DNA of 64,000 nucleotides from Pseudoalteromonas undina. Its GTDB lineage: Bacteria > Pseudomonadota > Gammaproteobacteria > Enterobacterales > Alteromonadaceae. Made by a program: the position numbers and the translations under genes. The stretch spans positions 248,001-312,000 of the forward strand of contig NZ_AHCF03000004.1 in NCBI RefSeq assembly GCF_000238275.3, given 5' to 3'. This document shows, piece by piece, positions 18,675-28,011 of this stretch. Numbering within the stretch: the stretch's first letter is position 1; each line of letters starts with the position of its first letter. The notes beneath the pieces were generated by a model. The model was not told the DNA's origin. It saw nothing but the letters and a program-made list of their open reading frames with translations, and searched no databases.

Positions 18675-20528
18675 ATGCAAAAAGCAACACAAGATAAAAA
18701 CGTAATTCAAATTAGTACCCCTGTTGGTAAAGACGCCCTTTATTTAACACGCTTCGTTGCACAAGAAGCCATGTCAGATTTATTTGTTATGTCGGCCAAT
18801 ATGTTCACCATAGGCCAACAAATTGCACATGAAGATCTGGTTGGCAAACCGGTATCGATAAAGGTAAAAAATGCCGAAGGTGGGGGAGAGCGTTATTATC
18901 ACGGTATTGTGAGTCAGCTTGTTTCTAACGGCAGCCGCACTGCAGACGTTGACGAACAAAAAAATTACATTGATTATCAAGCTACCATTGTGCCTTTTGC
19001 CGCTTCTATGCGTAATCGCAAGAACAGCCGCATTTTCCAAAAGAAAACAATAAAAGATATATTTGCTGATTTGTTTGGCCAACACAATGTGGCTTTTTCA
19101 GATAAAACCAGTAAAACCTACCCCAAATACGAATACTGTGTGCAATATCAAGAGTCAGATTTTGACTTTATCCAACGCTTATTACAAAGCGAAGGTATTT
19201 TTTACTTCTTTGAGCATACAAAAAGCAACCATACATTAGTTTTGGCAGATGATATCACTGCCTATGAAACATGTGGTGAGGCTAAAGTTGTTCATTCAAC
19301 TGGCCATTTAAGCGAATCTCATGTTTCGCGTTGGCAAGGCGGATTAAGCTTAGCGCCAGGAAGCTTTAAGCGTTTAGGTTACGATTTTAAACAGCCGTCG
19401 CGTTACCCTGATGCAGAGCAAGCAAATGCCGAGTTACCTACGCAATCGGTATCAGAAATTTTTGAATATACAGCAGAAGCAGAGTGTCATCCTCGCGCGG
19501 CTAATTTGGCATCTGTACAATTAGAGTCGCTACAAAGAGATATGAAGCTCTCAAGCGGGCGTAGTGACTGCCGCTCATTTTCTGTTGGTAAACTGTTTAG
19601 TTTCAAAAAACATGAAGACCCACGCCTTGAAGGTAAAACCTTTGCCATTACCTCGATGATGACATCGATTGTAGTACCAAACCAATCAGGCGCTTTACAA
19701 TCATCAAGTGATGAAGTGTATTCTAACCACTTTGAATGTGTGCCAAAAGACATTCCATACAGAGCGCAAGTGAGCAAAAAGAAACCGGTTATCAATGGCG
19801 TACAAACAGCTATAGTAACGGGTGATAGCGCCGATGAAATTATGATTGACCAATATGGCCGCGTAAAGGTGCAATTTGATTGGGATCGTGAAGGTAAAAA
19901 AGATTCTAAAAGTTCATGTTGGATCCGAGTTGCACAAAACTGGGCCGGCAAAAAGTGGGGCGCATTTTTCTTCCCTCGCGTAGGACAAGAAGTTTTGGTT
20001 GATTTTATTAATGGCGACCCAGATCAACCTATTATAAGTGGTGCTGTTTATAACGCAGACTTAATGCCTCCGTACGCTTTACCGGGCGAAAAAACGCAAA
20101 GCGGTATTAAAACTCGCTCAACTAAAGAAGGTGGAGCAGATAATTTCAATGAGCTGCGCTTTGAGGATAAAAAAGGCAGCGAGCTTGTGTATATGCAAGC
20201 CGAAAAAGATAAACAGCTTTACGTTAAAAACGATCAAAACGAAAAAATAGATAACGATCGTAATGTTGAAATTCTTAATAACGACAATCTTAACGTTACA
20301 AAAAACCGTATTGCGGAAATGGGTGAAAATGACACCTTAAAAGTAGGTAAAACACTTAATATTGAAGCGGGTGACGAAATAGTGATAAAAACAGGCTCTG
20401 CGCAAATTAAAATGAGCAGTAGTGGCAATATCACTATTGAAGGTACAAACATTGATATTAAAGGCAGTAATGTAAAAGTAGATGGCAGTGCCATTACCTT
20501 ATCTGCTGGTGTAATTAAGTTAAATTAA
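18675..20528 (+). CDS. vgrG: T6SS spike protein VgrG (TssI)
   Basis: VgrG trimers form the puncturing spike and carry PAAR proteins and effectors. The 617-aa product has the gp27-like part (LYLTRFVAQEAMSDLF, YCVQYQESDFDFIQRLLQSEGIFYFFEH), the gp5 OB-fold (QYGRVKVQFDWDREGK, then SCWIRVAQNWAGKKWGAFFFPRVGQEVLVDFI) and the C-terminal beta-helix repeats (ending ITLSAGVIKLN). There is no C-terminal effector extension. It is the first gene of a tightly packed unit; the next gene starts on its stop codon (TAATG). Its direct linkage to PAAR and rhs implies a dedicated VgrG-cargo set. Confidence 0.95.
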   Translation: MQKATQDKNVIQISTPVGKDALYLTRFVAQEAMSDLFVMSANMFTIGQQIAHEDLVGKPVSIKVKNAEGGGERYYHGIVSQLVSNGSRTADVDEQKNYIDYQATIVPFAASMRNRKNSRIFQKKTIKDIFADLFGQHNVAFSDKTSKTYPKYEYCVQYQESDFDFIQRLLQSEGIFYFFEHTKSNHTLVLADDITAYETCGEAKVVHSTGHLSESHVSRWQGGLSLAPGSFKRLGYDFKQPSRYPDAEQANAELPTQSVSEIFEYTAEAECHPRAANLASVQLESLQRDMKLSSGRSDCRSFSVGKLFSFKKHEDPRLEGKTFAITSMMTSIVVPNQSGALQSSSDEVYSNHFECVPKDIPYRAQVSKKKPVINGVQTAIVTGDSADEIMIDQYGRVKVQFDWDREGKKDSKSSCWIRVAQNWAGKKWGAFFFPRVGQEVLVDFINGDPDQPIISGAVYNADLMPPYALPGEKTQSGIKTRSTKEGGADNFNELRFEDKKGSELVYMQAEKDKQLYVKNDQNEKIDNDRNVEILNNDNLNVTKNRIAEMGENDTLKVGKTLNIEAGDEIVIKTGSAQIKMSSSGNITIEGTNIDIKGSNVKVDGSAITLSAGVIKLN

Positions 20529-20887
20529 TGATGGAAATAGTCAATAACTTTCAATCAGGATTCAGAAACGGCATTGCAAATAACGGGCACGTTGTTTACT
20601 GCCGCTATGGTTTACCGCATTTAGTGTGTTTACCAATAAATAGGCCAGATGATCCATTACTAAGCCCTGCTTTAAGTCATTTAAAAGCTATGAATGGCTA
20701 TTATGCACAGCAGTTTTTTATTCATTTAAGTGATTCACTTAATAGTGAAAATGTAATTTCAAATTTATATCAATATGCAACTCAAAGCACAGTGGCACTT
20801 GCTGATCACCGTAAAGATGAGCTAATTGAAGAAATTTCGCTATTAGTGACGACTAACAAGCTACTAGTTATTCCACTGTATGAATAG
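20528..20887 (+). CDS. Uncharacterised 119-aa protein between vgrG and PAAR
   Basis: I do not recognise this family. The small soluble protein has no signal peptide or membrane segment; it contains YCRYGLPHLVCLPINRPDDPL near residue 24 and a helical C-terminal half. Its start codon shares the last base of the vgrG stop codon (TAATG), and PAAR follows after 38 bp, so it belongs to the spike unit. Position alone suggests a chaperone or adaptor helping load PAAR or cargo on VgrG. It does not resemble DUF4123, DUF2169 or the Eag/DUF1795 chaperones as far as I can tell. Confidence 0.75.
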   Translation: MMEIVNNFQSGFRNGIANNGHVVYCRYGLPHLVCLPINRPDDPLLSPALSHLKAMNGYYAQQFFIHLSDSLNSENVISNLYQYATQSTVALADHRKDELIEEISLLVTTNKLLVIPLYE

Positions 20888-20925
20888 TATTTCATAAACA
20901 AGCAAAGATACGACAAGGAGTCAAA

Positions 20926-21216
20926 ATGGGTAAACCCGCTGCTACAATTGGTCATATGCATGTATGCCCTAAAGTGACCGCTAAAGTTCCACATGTGGGT
21001 GGACCTATAGTTGCCGGCTCTGGCAATGTGTTAATAGGTGGCATGCCCGCGGCGCGCAAAGGCGACATGATAGTGTGTATTGGCCCGCCAGATAGCGTAA
21101 AAACAGGCTCGGGGAGCGTTAAAATTAATGGCAAACCCGCCGCCAGAATGGGCGATGATAGTGGCCACGGCGGAAAAATCGTTGTTGGCAACCCAACTGT
21201 TTTAATTGGTGGCTAA
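20926..21216 (+). CDS. PAAR-domain spike tip protein
   Basis: A stand-alone PAAR protein of 96 aa that sharpens the VgrG tip and connects cargo. It contains repeated glycine/proline blocks typical of the PAAR cone: GKPAATIGHMHVCP at the start, GGPIVAGSGNVLIGGMPAARKGD in the middle, and GSVKINGKPAARMGD near the end, with histidines and cysteines placed for metal binding. A strong AAGGAG lies at 20916-20921. Because the Rhs protein downstream has no PAAR domain of its own, this separate PAAR probably bridges it to VgrG. Confidence 0.93.
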   Translation: MGKPAATIGHMHVCPKVTAKVPHVGGPIVAGSGNVLIGGMPAARKGDMIVCIGPPDSVKTGSGSVKINGKPAARMGDDSGHGGKIVVGNPTVLIGG

Positions 21217-21218
21217 CT

Positions 21219-22244
21219 TTGCTAGCGACCTATTTAAGTGATCATCAAGCACAATTACTACAAATTAGTAACGCTCAATTGTGCCCGTTTACGTGTGTAG
21301 GTCATGTTCGTTATTTAAGAAAAACCCTATTAGAAAGCTGCTGGGTAAACGCAAAAAACAATAATCAGAAAAATAATTTTGAATTGCCCACCACTGAGCA
21401 ACTAGTCGAAATAATAACTAACACTAAAAACGATGAATTAGTTGCCCAAGCATGTATTGAAGTCATGGCAAACTTGCCACAAAATAAAAATATTATATTT
21501 ATAAATGAACTGCTTAATCAGCCAGCGCTGAGTGCTTTTTTTAAAATCATTATAAATAAAGTGGTTATTCAACAGCATAGCTTTAACTTAATTCGGCTAT
21601 TAAATTTAAACACCTTGTTTTTTGCTTACAGTGCTGATGATGAAATTCCGCCGCAAACACTGGTCACTATAAATCAAATTACCAGCCTTGCGCAGCACCA
21701 CGGGCCACAGATATTAACGGCTATTTTTGATGCATTAAGTGAGCAAGCCCATCTATCACCCTTAATGTCGTTATTTTTGTTGTCATTAAATTTTGAGCAA
21801 GTAAACAGCTTAAGCAATCATGCCAGTAATACCTTATCGGTTGATCAAACATTGCATATTTTATTACAAAGCGGTTTTGTAAAACTGATTGTTTTAGCTA
21901 ATTCTTTGCTACCACAGGTAGAGCAACCCGCGTTAATTATTGCGCTAATAAGGCGCATGTTAGGTGATAAACTCGATCAGCTAGTTGAGTACGATATTCA
22001 ACGACTTGCTTGGCAAGGCGATGAAAGCGCGTTAATAAATTTTCAGCAGCAGTTAAAACATAACTGGCCTAAATATGAAACCGCCATGTCGAGTTTACGA
22101 TTGATTGCAGGACACCCTCTTGATGAAGTGCCTAATGCCATTTATTTATCAGCCATGGATAGCTATAGCCAAGGGGTGTTTAACTTATATCGCTATTATC
22201 AACACCTCGCTGCCAATAAAGCTCAGGACGAGGTGGCATCATGA
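21219..22244 (+). CDS. Uncharacterised all-helical protein of the vgrG-rhs unit
   Basis: A 341-aa protein that I cannot assign. It starts with TTG two bases after the PAAR stop codon, with GGTGG as likely ribosome-binding site. It appears almost entirely alpha-helical, with repeated leucine-rich amphipathic segments (ACIEVMANLPQNKNIIFINE; FNLIRLLNLNTLFFAYSADD; LIIALIRRMLGDKLDQLVEY), reminiscent of HEAT-like solenoids. There is no signal peptide or clear membrane segment. It overlaps the next gene by ATGA. The position between PAAR and rhs points to an adaptor or chaperone for Rhs loading; this is inference. Confidence 0.75.
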   Translation: MLATYLSDHQAQLLQISNAQLCPFTCVGHVRYLRKTLLESCWVNAKNNNQKNNFELPTTEQLVEIITNTKNDELVAQACIEVMANLPQNKNIIFINELLNQPALSAFFKIIINKVVIQQHSFNLIRLLNLNTLFFAYSADDEIPPQTLVTINQITSLAQHHGPQILTAIFDALSEQAHLSPLMSLFLLSLNFEQVNSLSNHASNTLSVDQTLHILLQSGFVKLIVLANSLLPQVEQPALIIALIRRMLGDKLDQLVEYDIQRLAWQGDESALINFQQQLKHNWPKYETAMSSLRLIAGHPLDEVPNAIYLSAMDSYSQGVFNLYRYYQHLAANKAQDEVAS

Positions 22245-23086
22245 GTGCATTTTCAATAGAGATGGTATGCTTTTCTGCCCCAAATATTAGCAGCGTAGAT
22301 GCATTATTATTTGACGATAACAGTGCTGTTTTTAATGAACTGCAATGGCAGTCTTGGGATGCCTGTGTTTACGATTGCATAATTAAATCTAAAGAATTAA
22401 TGGCAGAAGTCACAGACAGCACATTGCCGATGATCTGGTTACTACCAGCGTTATCATTTAAAGATGAGCTAAAACAGTTATTAACTCAGAGCTTACAACA
22501 GTTATACCCCGATCATAGCAATGAGCTTATTTTTCATGGTGCAACAGCCGCGCACTCTGCTATAGCTTTGGCCGGTGAAAAAAAATGGCAAAAATTCAAT
22601 GTAATTGCTTTAGATGCAACCTTTAAAGCAAATAAACAGCAGCAGTTTGCTTATCAAGGTGTAGGTGGCGCGTTGGCCCTAGTTGAAATGGTGCCTTGTG
22701 GGTGGTCGCAGGTAAGCCATGAAATTGCAGCATCTATTGATTTTAGCAAACATAATCAGCTAGCAGGTATGCTTACGCGATTAGCTGAAAAAACAGAGAA
22801 TAAGATAGATCTAATTTTTGCACCAGGAAATGGGGTAGATGATGATAGTTGGCTAAACAATTTACAGCTACTTACTAGCTTAATTGATGAGCACACATAT
22901 TACGAACTACCCAATTATAAATTAGGGAAAATAGGCGCACTAGAAGGGTTAGTTAATTTGCACCAATTAACCACAAGCCCTGCAATTGTTGAGCATTTTA
23001 GTTATGCATTAATGCTTTCACAGGAGCAAGCTAAGCATCAAGGTGCAGCATCATACTTATGGATAAGTGAGGAAGTAGACAGCTAA
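22241..23086 (+). CDS. Degenerate thiolase/ketosynthase-fold protein, probable T6SS cargo adaptor
   Basis: The 281-aa protein resembles the beta-ketoacyl synthase/thiolase fold without its chemistry. The stretch IDLIFAPGNGVDDDSWLNNL corresponds to the ketosynthase 'ahGTGT..D..E' region, and YKLGKIGALEGLVNLHQL to the 'K..iGHt.gAaG' region, but the catalytic Cys-His-His residues are absent. An N-terminal FHGATAAHSAIALAGEKKW is also thiolase-like. It overlaps the helical gene before it (ATGA) and rhs after it (TAATG), so the three are translationally coupled. I infer a structural role, such as an adaptor holding the Rhs effector, and no enzymatic role. The fold call is by eye and needs structural confirmation. 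Confidence 0.7.
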   Translation: MSAFSIEMVCFSAPNISSVDALLFDDNSAVFNELQWQSWDACVYDCIIKSKELMAEVTDSTLPMIWLLPALSFKDELKQLLTQSLQQLYPDHSNELIFHGATAAHSAIALAGEKKWQKFNVIALDATFKANKQQQFAYQGVGGALALVEMVPCGWSQVSHEIAASIDFSKHNQLAGMLTRLAEKTENKIDLIFAPGNGVDDDSWLNNLQLLTSLIDEHTYYELPNYKLGKIGALEGLVNLHQLTTSPAIVEHFSYALMLSQEQAKHQGAASYLWISEEVDS

Positions 23087-26000
23087 TGCAAAGTAATACC
23101 GTTGTTTTACAAGGAATAAGTTACCCAATTTGCCTCGTCGCTGGTAAAGGTTCAGCGCCGTCGGGCTTTGTTGCTGTAGCAGCTAACACGCCTGAAAGTG
23201 CCAAGAATCAAATTGCGCAAGTAGGCAGTGCGCTTACAAGCGATGCAGCTAAACGTTTAGACGTTATTAACTTGCTTAACCTTGCAGGAGTAAGCTGTTC
23301 GCGCGGTTCGTCAGCCCGTGAAACCGCGAGTGTATTAACCCAAGCTTTGGTTGCAGATAAAATTAGTTGCTATCACCAAAAAGCTAAGTCGGCTATTCAA
23401 GTAAGTGATAACACCAATAGCGGCGCAGCAGGTAAAAAGCCAAATAGTAAGAGCAGTTCAACAGCCTCAGGTAAAAGTGCCTCTCAAGCGCCGGCTAAAA
23501 ACAGTGGCGGTGCAAGTAATAATACCCCAAGTGAAGAACCTATCACCCAACAAGAGTGTCGCTCTGATCCAGTTTCTATGCTTTCGGGTGAAGAAATACT
23601 GCCGCTTATTGATTTCACCCTGGCAGGTAGTAAACAATTAATTTGGCGACGCCTATACCGTTCATCGCATGCGGATGTATGCAGCTCTATGGGTAATGGT
23701 TGGCGACATGACTTTATGGTGCAGTTAACTGAGCACTATTTACCGCCACCTAAAGTAGGTCCAAAGCAAAAAGGCATGTATTGGTTAGAATACCAAGATG
23801 AGCATGGCGCTAAACACCGCTTTGAAAAAGTAAAACCGGGACAATCGAGCTATCAATTAAGCAGTAATTTGGCGTTGCATTACCAAACTAATGGTAAGCA
23901 AGTATTGGTAACCCCAGATGATCAGCATCTTACGTTTAAAGCTGGCGAAAACTCATGGTTGCTCGAAAAAGTTATTAACGAAAAAGGCCAAAGTATTGGT
24001 TTTTATTACGATGCGAAAGAGCGCTTGCATCGCGTTGAGGTAAATAAAGCGCGTGGCTGTATTTTAAAATATAACCCGCAAGGGTTGCTGGCAAACATTT
24101 CGGCTTATCGTACAGGTGATAACAACAAGCCAGTATTACTAACGCCGTTACTTGCGCAATATGATTATGATGAAAACAAAAACCTCGTTCGCGCGACCAA
24201 TCAACAAGGTGAAACAGAGCATTATGGCTATAACGCCGCTAATTTATTAACAAAGCGTACCCGTGCCAGTGGTTTTAGCCATCATTTTGAATGGGACAGT
24301 TACTCATCAAGTGCTAAGTGTATAAAACAGTGGGGCGATAACAACACCTATACGTATCAGTTTGAATATAATTTAGACGCTGGTGAAACAACCTGTATAG
24401 ATTCGCGTGGTCATAAAGAGCACTTTGTACATAACGCGCAAGGTAAGTTAGTTAAGCACACCGATCCAAATGGTAATGTGTGGCAATACGGCTATAACGC
24501 ACAAGGCCAAAAAATAACGGAAATAAAGCCAGATAGTAGTGAAATAAAATACAGCTATACCCCTTATGGTCAGTTAGAATCAATAACCCAGCCAGATGGC
24601 AGTGTCACAAAATTTGCTTACAACCAATTGGGTCAGCGTGTATTAACCACTTTGCCTGACGGCCAAACAGTAACACGTAAATACAGCGTGGCGGGTTTGC
24701 TGCAAAGTGAAACCTTTGGCGACGGTCGCACCGTACTTTACAGCTATGACAAATTTGGCCAGCTAACCCAACACATAAATAAAGATGGTCAAGTCACTAA
24801 ATTTGTATGGAACGAGCAAGGCGAGCTTTTAGCCAAGCACCATAATGATGAGCTTATTCGTTATAGTTACGACAGTTTAGGCCGTGTAAATGCCACCATT
24901 AATAACGCTGGTTTGCTGACTCAATATAAATACAATGAGCATGGCCAGCTTGCGCAAACTATTGCCTTTGACGAAAAAGACCCTGAAAACAAACAGCATC
25001 AACACTTTAGTTACGATGATGCAGGGCGGTTAATTAGCTCGCAAAACAGTAAGGGTGATACCACCGAGCAGCACTTTGAAGGGCTAAGCCAGCCACATTG
25101 TGTTATTCAGCCCGATGGCAGTGCACTGCATTTAACTTACGATAAAGAGCGTAACTTAACCGCCATTGAGCGCAGCGACGGCCATGTATACCGCATAAGT
25201 TATGACGCTAACGAAAACCCAACGCAAGTAACTGGATTTGATGGCACGCTACAGCAATATAAATACGATGCCTGCAATCGCTTAACCTCGGTCACACAAA
25301 GTGATAAACGCCATGTGAAAATAGAGCGCGATAAACTAGGGCGCGTGATTGCGCAGCATGCAAGTTTGGCAACCGATACTCACATCGTTAATAATGCCAA
25401 TTACTACAACTATAACCTGCAAGGTAAAATTACTCGTGCGCACAATGCACAATCAACCTTAAAGCAGCAGTTCGATAAAGGCGGGCGGTTACTGTGTGCT
25501 GAGCAAGTACATAATCAGCAACAAGCGCACACCTTAAAATACAGTTACGACGACTACGGCAGAAGGCAATCCCTGACCTTGCCAGATTCAAGTACGCTTA
25601 AATACAGTTACAATAAATTTGGCCAACTAAGTGCGATTCATTTACACCAAGGCAACAGCACCACTGTTGAACTTGCAGCGCTCAGCTATGACAGTCAAGG
25701 CAATATTCAAACGCAAAAGTTTGGTAATGACATAACTCTTACTCAACAGTTTGATGTATTTAATCGCTTAACACGGCAGCAGTTAACCCATCCTGCGCAA
25801 GCGCTATTTGATACCTGTACGTACAATTACGACAGCGTAAACCAACTTATTGCGCGTAAAGAGCAAGGCGTTAGCAGCCACAATATTAATTTTGAGTACA
25901 ACAGCCTTGGTCAGTTAATTCAGCAAAACCTAGTAAGTTCTGAGGTTGATGCAACCACGCAATACCAGTGGGATAGCTTTGGTAACCCAGTTAGCCAGTC

Positions 26001-28011
26001 AAAAATTCAAAATAACGAATTAGCCGAACAGCAAGCTACTCAGCACAATGATGATAGCGATGCTAGTGACGCCAGTAATAAGATTGAAAGCAGTCAGTCA
26101 GCTAACATAAATAATGTGCTTCCCAGTGAGTATAACGATTCAAGTGCAGCAACGGCCACCAGTGAGCTAATCGAAGATGATGGGGTTATTAAAGGCACCA
26201 CAAACGCCGACCGTTTAACCCACTTTGGCGACAGCGATTTTCATTATGATGAGTTTGGTAACCAAATACGGGAAACCGGTAAAGGCATAAAAACCCGCCG
26301 CGAATACAATGCGTTTAATCAATTAAGTTGCTTTAACAACAACGGCACGCTTACCCAATACGACTACGACCCACTCGGGCGCCGTATCGCCAAGCACACC
26401 GAGCAAGGCAAAATTGACTACATTTGGGATAACGACCAGCTAATTGGTGAATACCAACACGGTGAATATACTTGGTATATCAACCTACCAAACCAATTTC
26501 ACCCAGTAGCGCTTATTAAGCAAGGCGAGGTGTATTACTACCACCTAGACCAACTGAATACCCCACGCTTTGTGACTAACAACAAAGCAGAGGTCGTATG
26601 GGAAAACCAAGCGGATGTTTATGGTTATGAAGAATCAGAGATAAGCAATACAAATAACTTCACTCAGCCTATACGCTTTCAAGGGCAATATTTAGATATC
26701 GAGAGTGGCCTACATTACAATCGTTATCGCTACTACAGCCCCAAACAACAACGCTTCATAAACCAAGATCCAATTGGTTTAGTAGGCGGAATAAACCACT
26801 ACCAGTACGCGCCGAACCCGGTTAACTGGGTCGATCCGTTTGGGTTGAGTTGTAAGGAAAATGCCTGGAATACGTTCTTAAAAAATACCAAAGGGCATTT
26901 TAATAGCACCACTGAAGCCGCAGATAGCTACAAAAAAGTAAAAGAAGTTTTACTTACACCTAAAGCTGAGCGACCAGATCCGTCGACATATCTACCACAA
27001 TCATATATAGATGCACATATAGCCCAGTTTAATCAACAAGGTGCAGGTTTTATTTCTATTCAAAGTTGGATGCTAAACCCTGAATATCCCACGTTACCGC
27101 CAAGAAAGTTTGTAGGGCTTAAAAGTGAAATGGACGCTATTATCGCTAAATACACTCAATCAGGAAATGATTGGAGAATACTTAGAGATGAACTTAGTTT
27201 AGGCGAAAACACTGACTTAAGTAATGATGAAATTACGTATATTACAGTCGAACCTGGCGATGAGCGATTTAAGTATGATATTCCAAATGGTCGCGAAGGT
27301 GGTGCATACGATGGGGAATGGATCCCAGGAGGCAAAACCAAAGGCGGTATAACAGAGGCTGCATTAATTAATTCCGAAACTGTCGTTCATAATAACAGTC
27401 TTGAAGAGCTATCTAGTAATTTCGAAAGTACAGAAAAACTGCAATCCGATGAAGATGATAAAAAAATGGAGCTTCATAAGGTTGCATGTTTTAAGAAAAA
27501 TGCAAAAGGTACAGAAGCAGAATATGATCGTCAATTGAAAGGCCAACAAGACGGCATTAATGATATGACAGTTAGAAAATATCTAGATAATCGTGAAGCT
27601 TACAAAAAAATAGGCAGAAAAGGTACAGGGGCAGCACAAAGAAAAGCCAGAATAGATTTTCAAAAAGAATTGATTATAAAATATAAGAAAGAATTAAGAA
27701 GAACTGAAAAGTTAAGTGGAGAAGCGTTAAAGGCTAAAGCTACGGTGTTAGCGAAAAGAGATATGAAAACTCTTAATGCTCTTCATAATCCTGATATGAT
27801 TGCTGGAGGTTCTGATGATAATGTCCTTGATCTGGGGGATGCTAGCGTTAACCAATCTATTGGCTCACAATGGAAAGGTAAAGGGGTTGGTGAAGGTGGC
27901 GATAAAATGAAGGGAAGCCGAGTAGAAAAAATGGATTTAGAGGCTGAAAAAGCACTTAAAGAGTTTGGGCCAAAAGCTAAAATGAACGTAAATTTACACA
28001 GGTGTAAATGA
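23086..28011 (+). CDS. Rhs-family T6SS effector with C-terminal Ntox15 (Tde-like) nuclease domain
   Basis: A 1641-aa polymorphic toxin. Residues 1-160 are a unique N-terminal region with a Ser/Ala/Lys-rich linker and no PAAR domain. From about 162 (DPVSMLSGEEILP) to 1256 is the Rhs/YD-repeat shell, with dozens of Y-x-Y-x-x-x-G-x-L repeats, ending in the Rhs core closing motif (DPIGLVGGINHYQYAPNP, then WVDPFGL at about 1248-1254) after which Rhs proteins self-cleave. The remaining 385 aa are the toxin: first a conserved pretoxin-like segment (IPNGREGGAYDGEWIPGGKT, near 1395-1415), then an Ntox15-type domain with the HxxD motif HNPD at 1567-1570 in ALHNPDMIAGG. Agrobacterium Tde effectors of this family are DNases, so delivery of a DNase into neighbours is inferred. 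The stop codon overlaps the immunity gene. Confidence 0.9.
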   Translation: MQSNTVVLQGISYPICLVAGKGSAPSGFVAVAANTPESAKNQIAQVGSALTSDAAKRLDVINLLNLAGVSCSRGSSARETASVLTQALVADKISCYHQKAKSAIQVSDNTNSGAAGKKPNSKSSSTASGKSASQAPAKNSGGASNNTPSEEPITQQECRSDPVSMLSGEEILPLIDFTLAGSKQLIWRRLYRSSHADVCSSMGNGWRHDFMVQLTEHYLPPPKVGPKQKGMYWLEYQDEHGAKHRFEKVKPGQSSYQLSSNLALHYQTNGKQVLVTPDDQHLTFKAGENSWLLEKVINEKGQSIGFYYDAKERLHRVEVNKARGCILKYNPQGLLANISAYRTGDNNKPVLLTPLLAQYDYDENKNLVRATNQQGETEHYGYNAANLLTKRTRASGFSHHFEWDSYSSSAKCIKQWGDNNTYTYQFEYNLDAGETTCIDSRGHKEHFVHNAQGKLVKHTDPNGNVWQYGYNAQGQKITEIKPDSSEIKYSYTPYGQLESITQPDGSVTKFAYNQLGQRVLTTLPDGQTVTRKYSVAGLLQSETFGDGRTVLYSYDKFGQLTQHINKDGQVTKFVWNEQGELLAKHHNDELIRYSYDSLGRVNATINNAGLLTQYKYNEHGQLAQTIAFDEKDPENKQHQHFSYDDAGRLISSQNSKGDTTEQHFEGLSQPHCVIQPDGSALHLTYDKERNLTAIERSDGHVYRISYDANENPTQVTGFDGTLQQYKYDACNRLTSVTQSDKRHVKIERDKLGRVIAQHASLATDTHIVNNANYYNYNLQGKITRAHNAQSTLKQQFDKGGRLLCAEQVHNQQQAHTLKYSYDDYGRRQSLTLPDSSTLKYSYNKFGQLSAIHLHQGNSTTVELAALSYDSQGNIQTQKFGNDITLTQQFDVFNRLTRQQLTHPAQALFDTCTYNYDSVNQLIARKEQGVSSHNINFEYNSLGQLIQQNLVSSEVDATTQYQWDSFGNPVSQSKIQNNELAEQQATQHNDDSDASDASNKIESSQSANINNVLPSEYNDSSAATATSELIEDDGVIKGTTNADRLTHFGDSDFHYDEFGNQIRETGKGIKTRREYNAFNQLSCFNNNGTLTQYDYDPLGRRIAKHTEQGKIDYIWDNDQLIGEYQHGEYTWYINLPNQFHPVALIKQGEVYYYHLDQLNTPRFVTNNKAEVVWENQADVYGYEESEISNTNNFTQPIRFQGQYLDIESGLHYNRYRYYSPKQQRFINQDPIGLVGGINHYQYAPNPVNWVDPFGLSCKENAWNTFLKNTKGHFNSTTEAADSYKKVKEVLLTPKAERPDPSTYLPQSYIDAHIAQFNQQGAGFISIQSWMLNPEYPTLPPRKFVGLKSEMDAIIAKYTQSGNDWRILRDELSLGENTDLSNDEITYITVEPGDERFKYDIPNGREGGAYDGEWIPGGKTKGGITEAALINSETVVHNNSLEELSSNFESTEKLQSDEDDKKMELHKVACFKKNAKGTEAEYDRQLKGQQDGINDMTVRKYLDNREAYKKIGRKGTGAAQRKARIDFQKELIIKYKKELRRTEKLSGEALKAKATVLAKRDMKTLNALHNPDMIAGGSDDNVLDLGDASVNQSIGSQWKGKGVGEGGDKMKGSRVEKMDLEAEKALKEFGPKAKMNVNLHRCK

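Noticed and set aside
19487..19951. A 154-codon open frame antisense to vgrG
   Set aside because: It lies wholly within the well-supported vgrG coding sequence and has a low-complexity Ser/Cys-rich translation without any recognisable family.
23086..23570. A PAAR domain in the Rhs N-terminus
   Set aside because: The first 160 residues have no PAAR motif; the PAAR function is supplied by the separate gene at 20926-21216.
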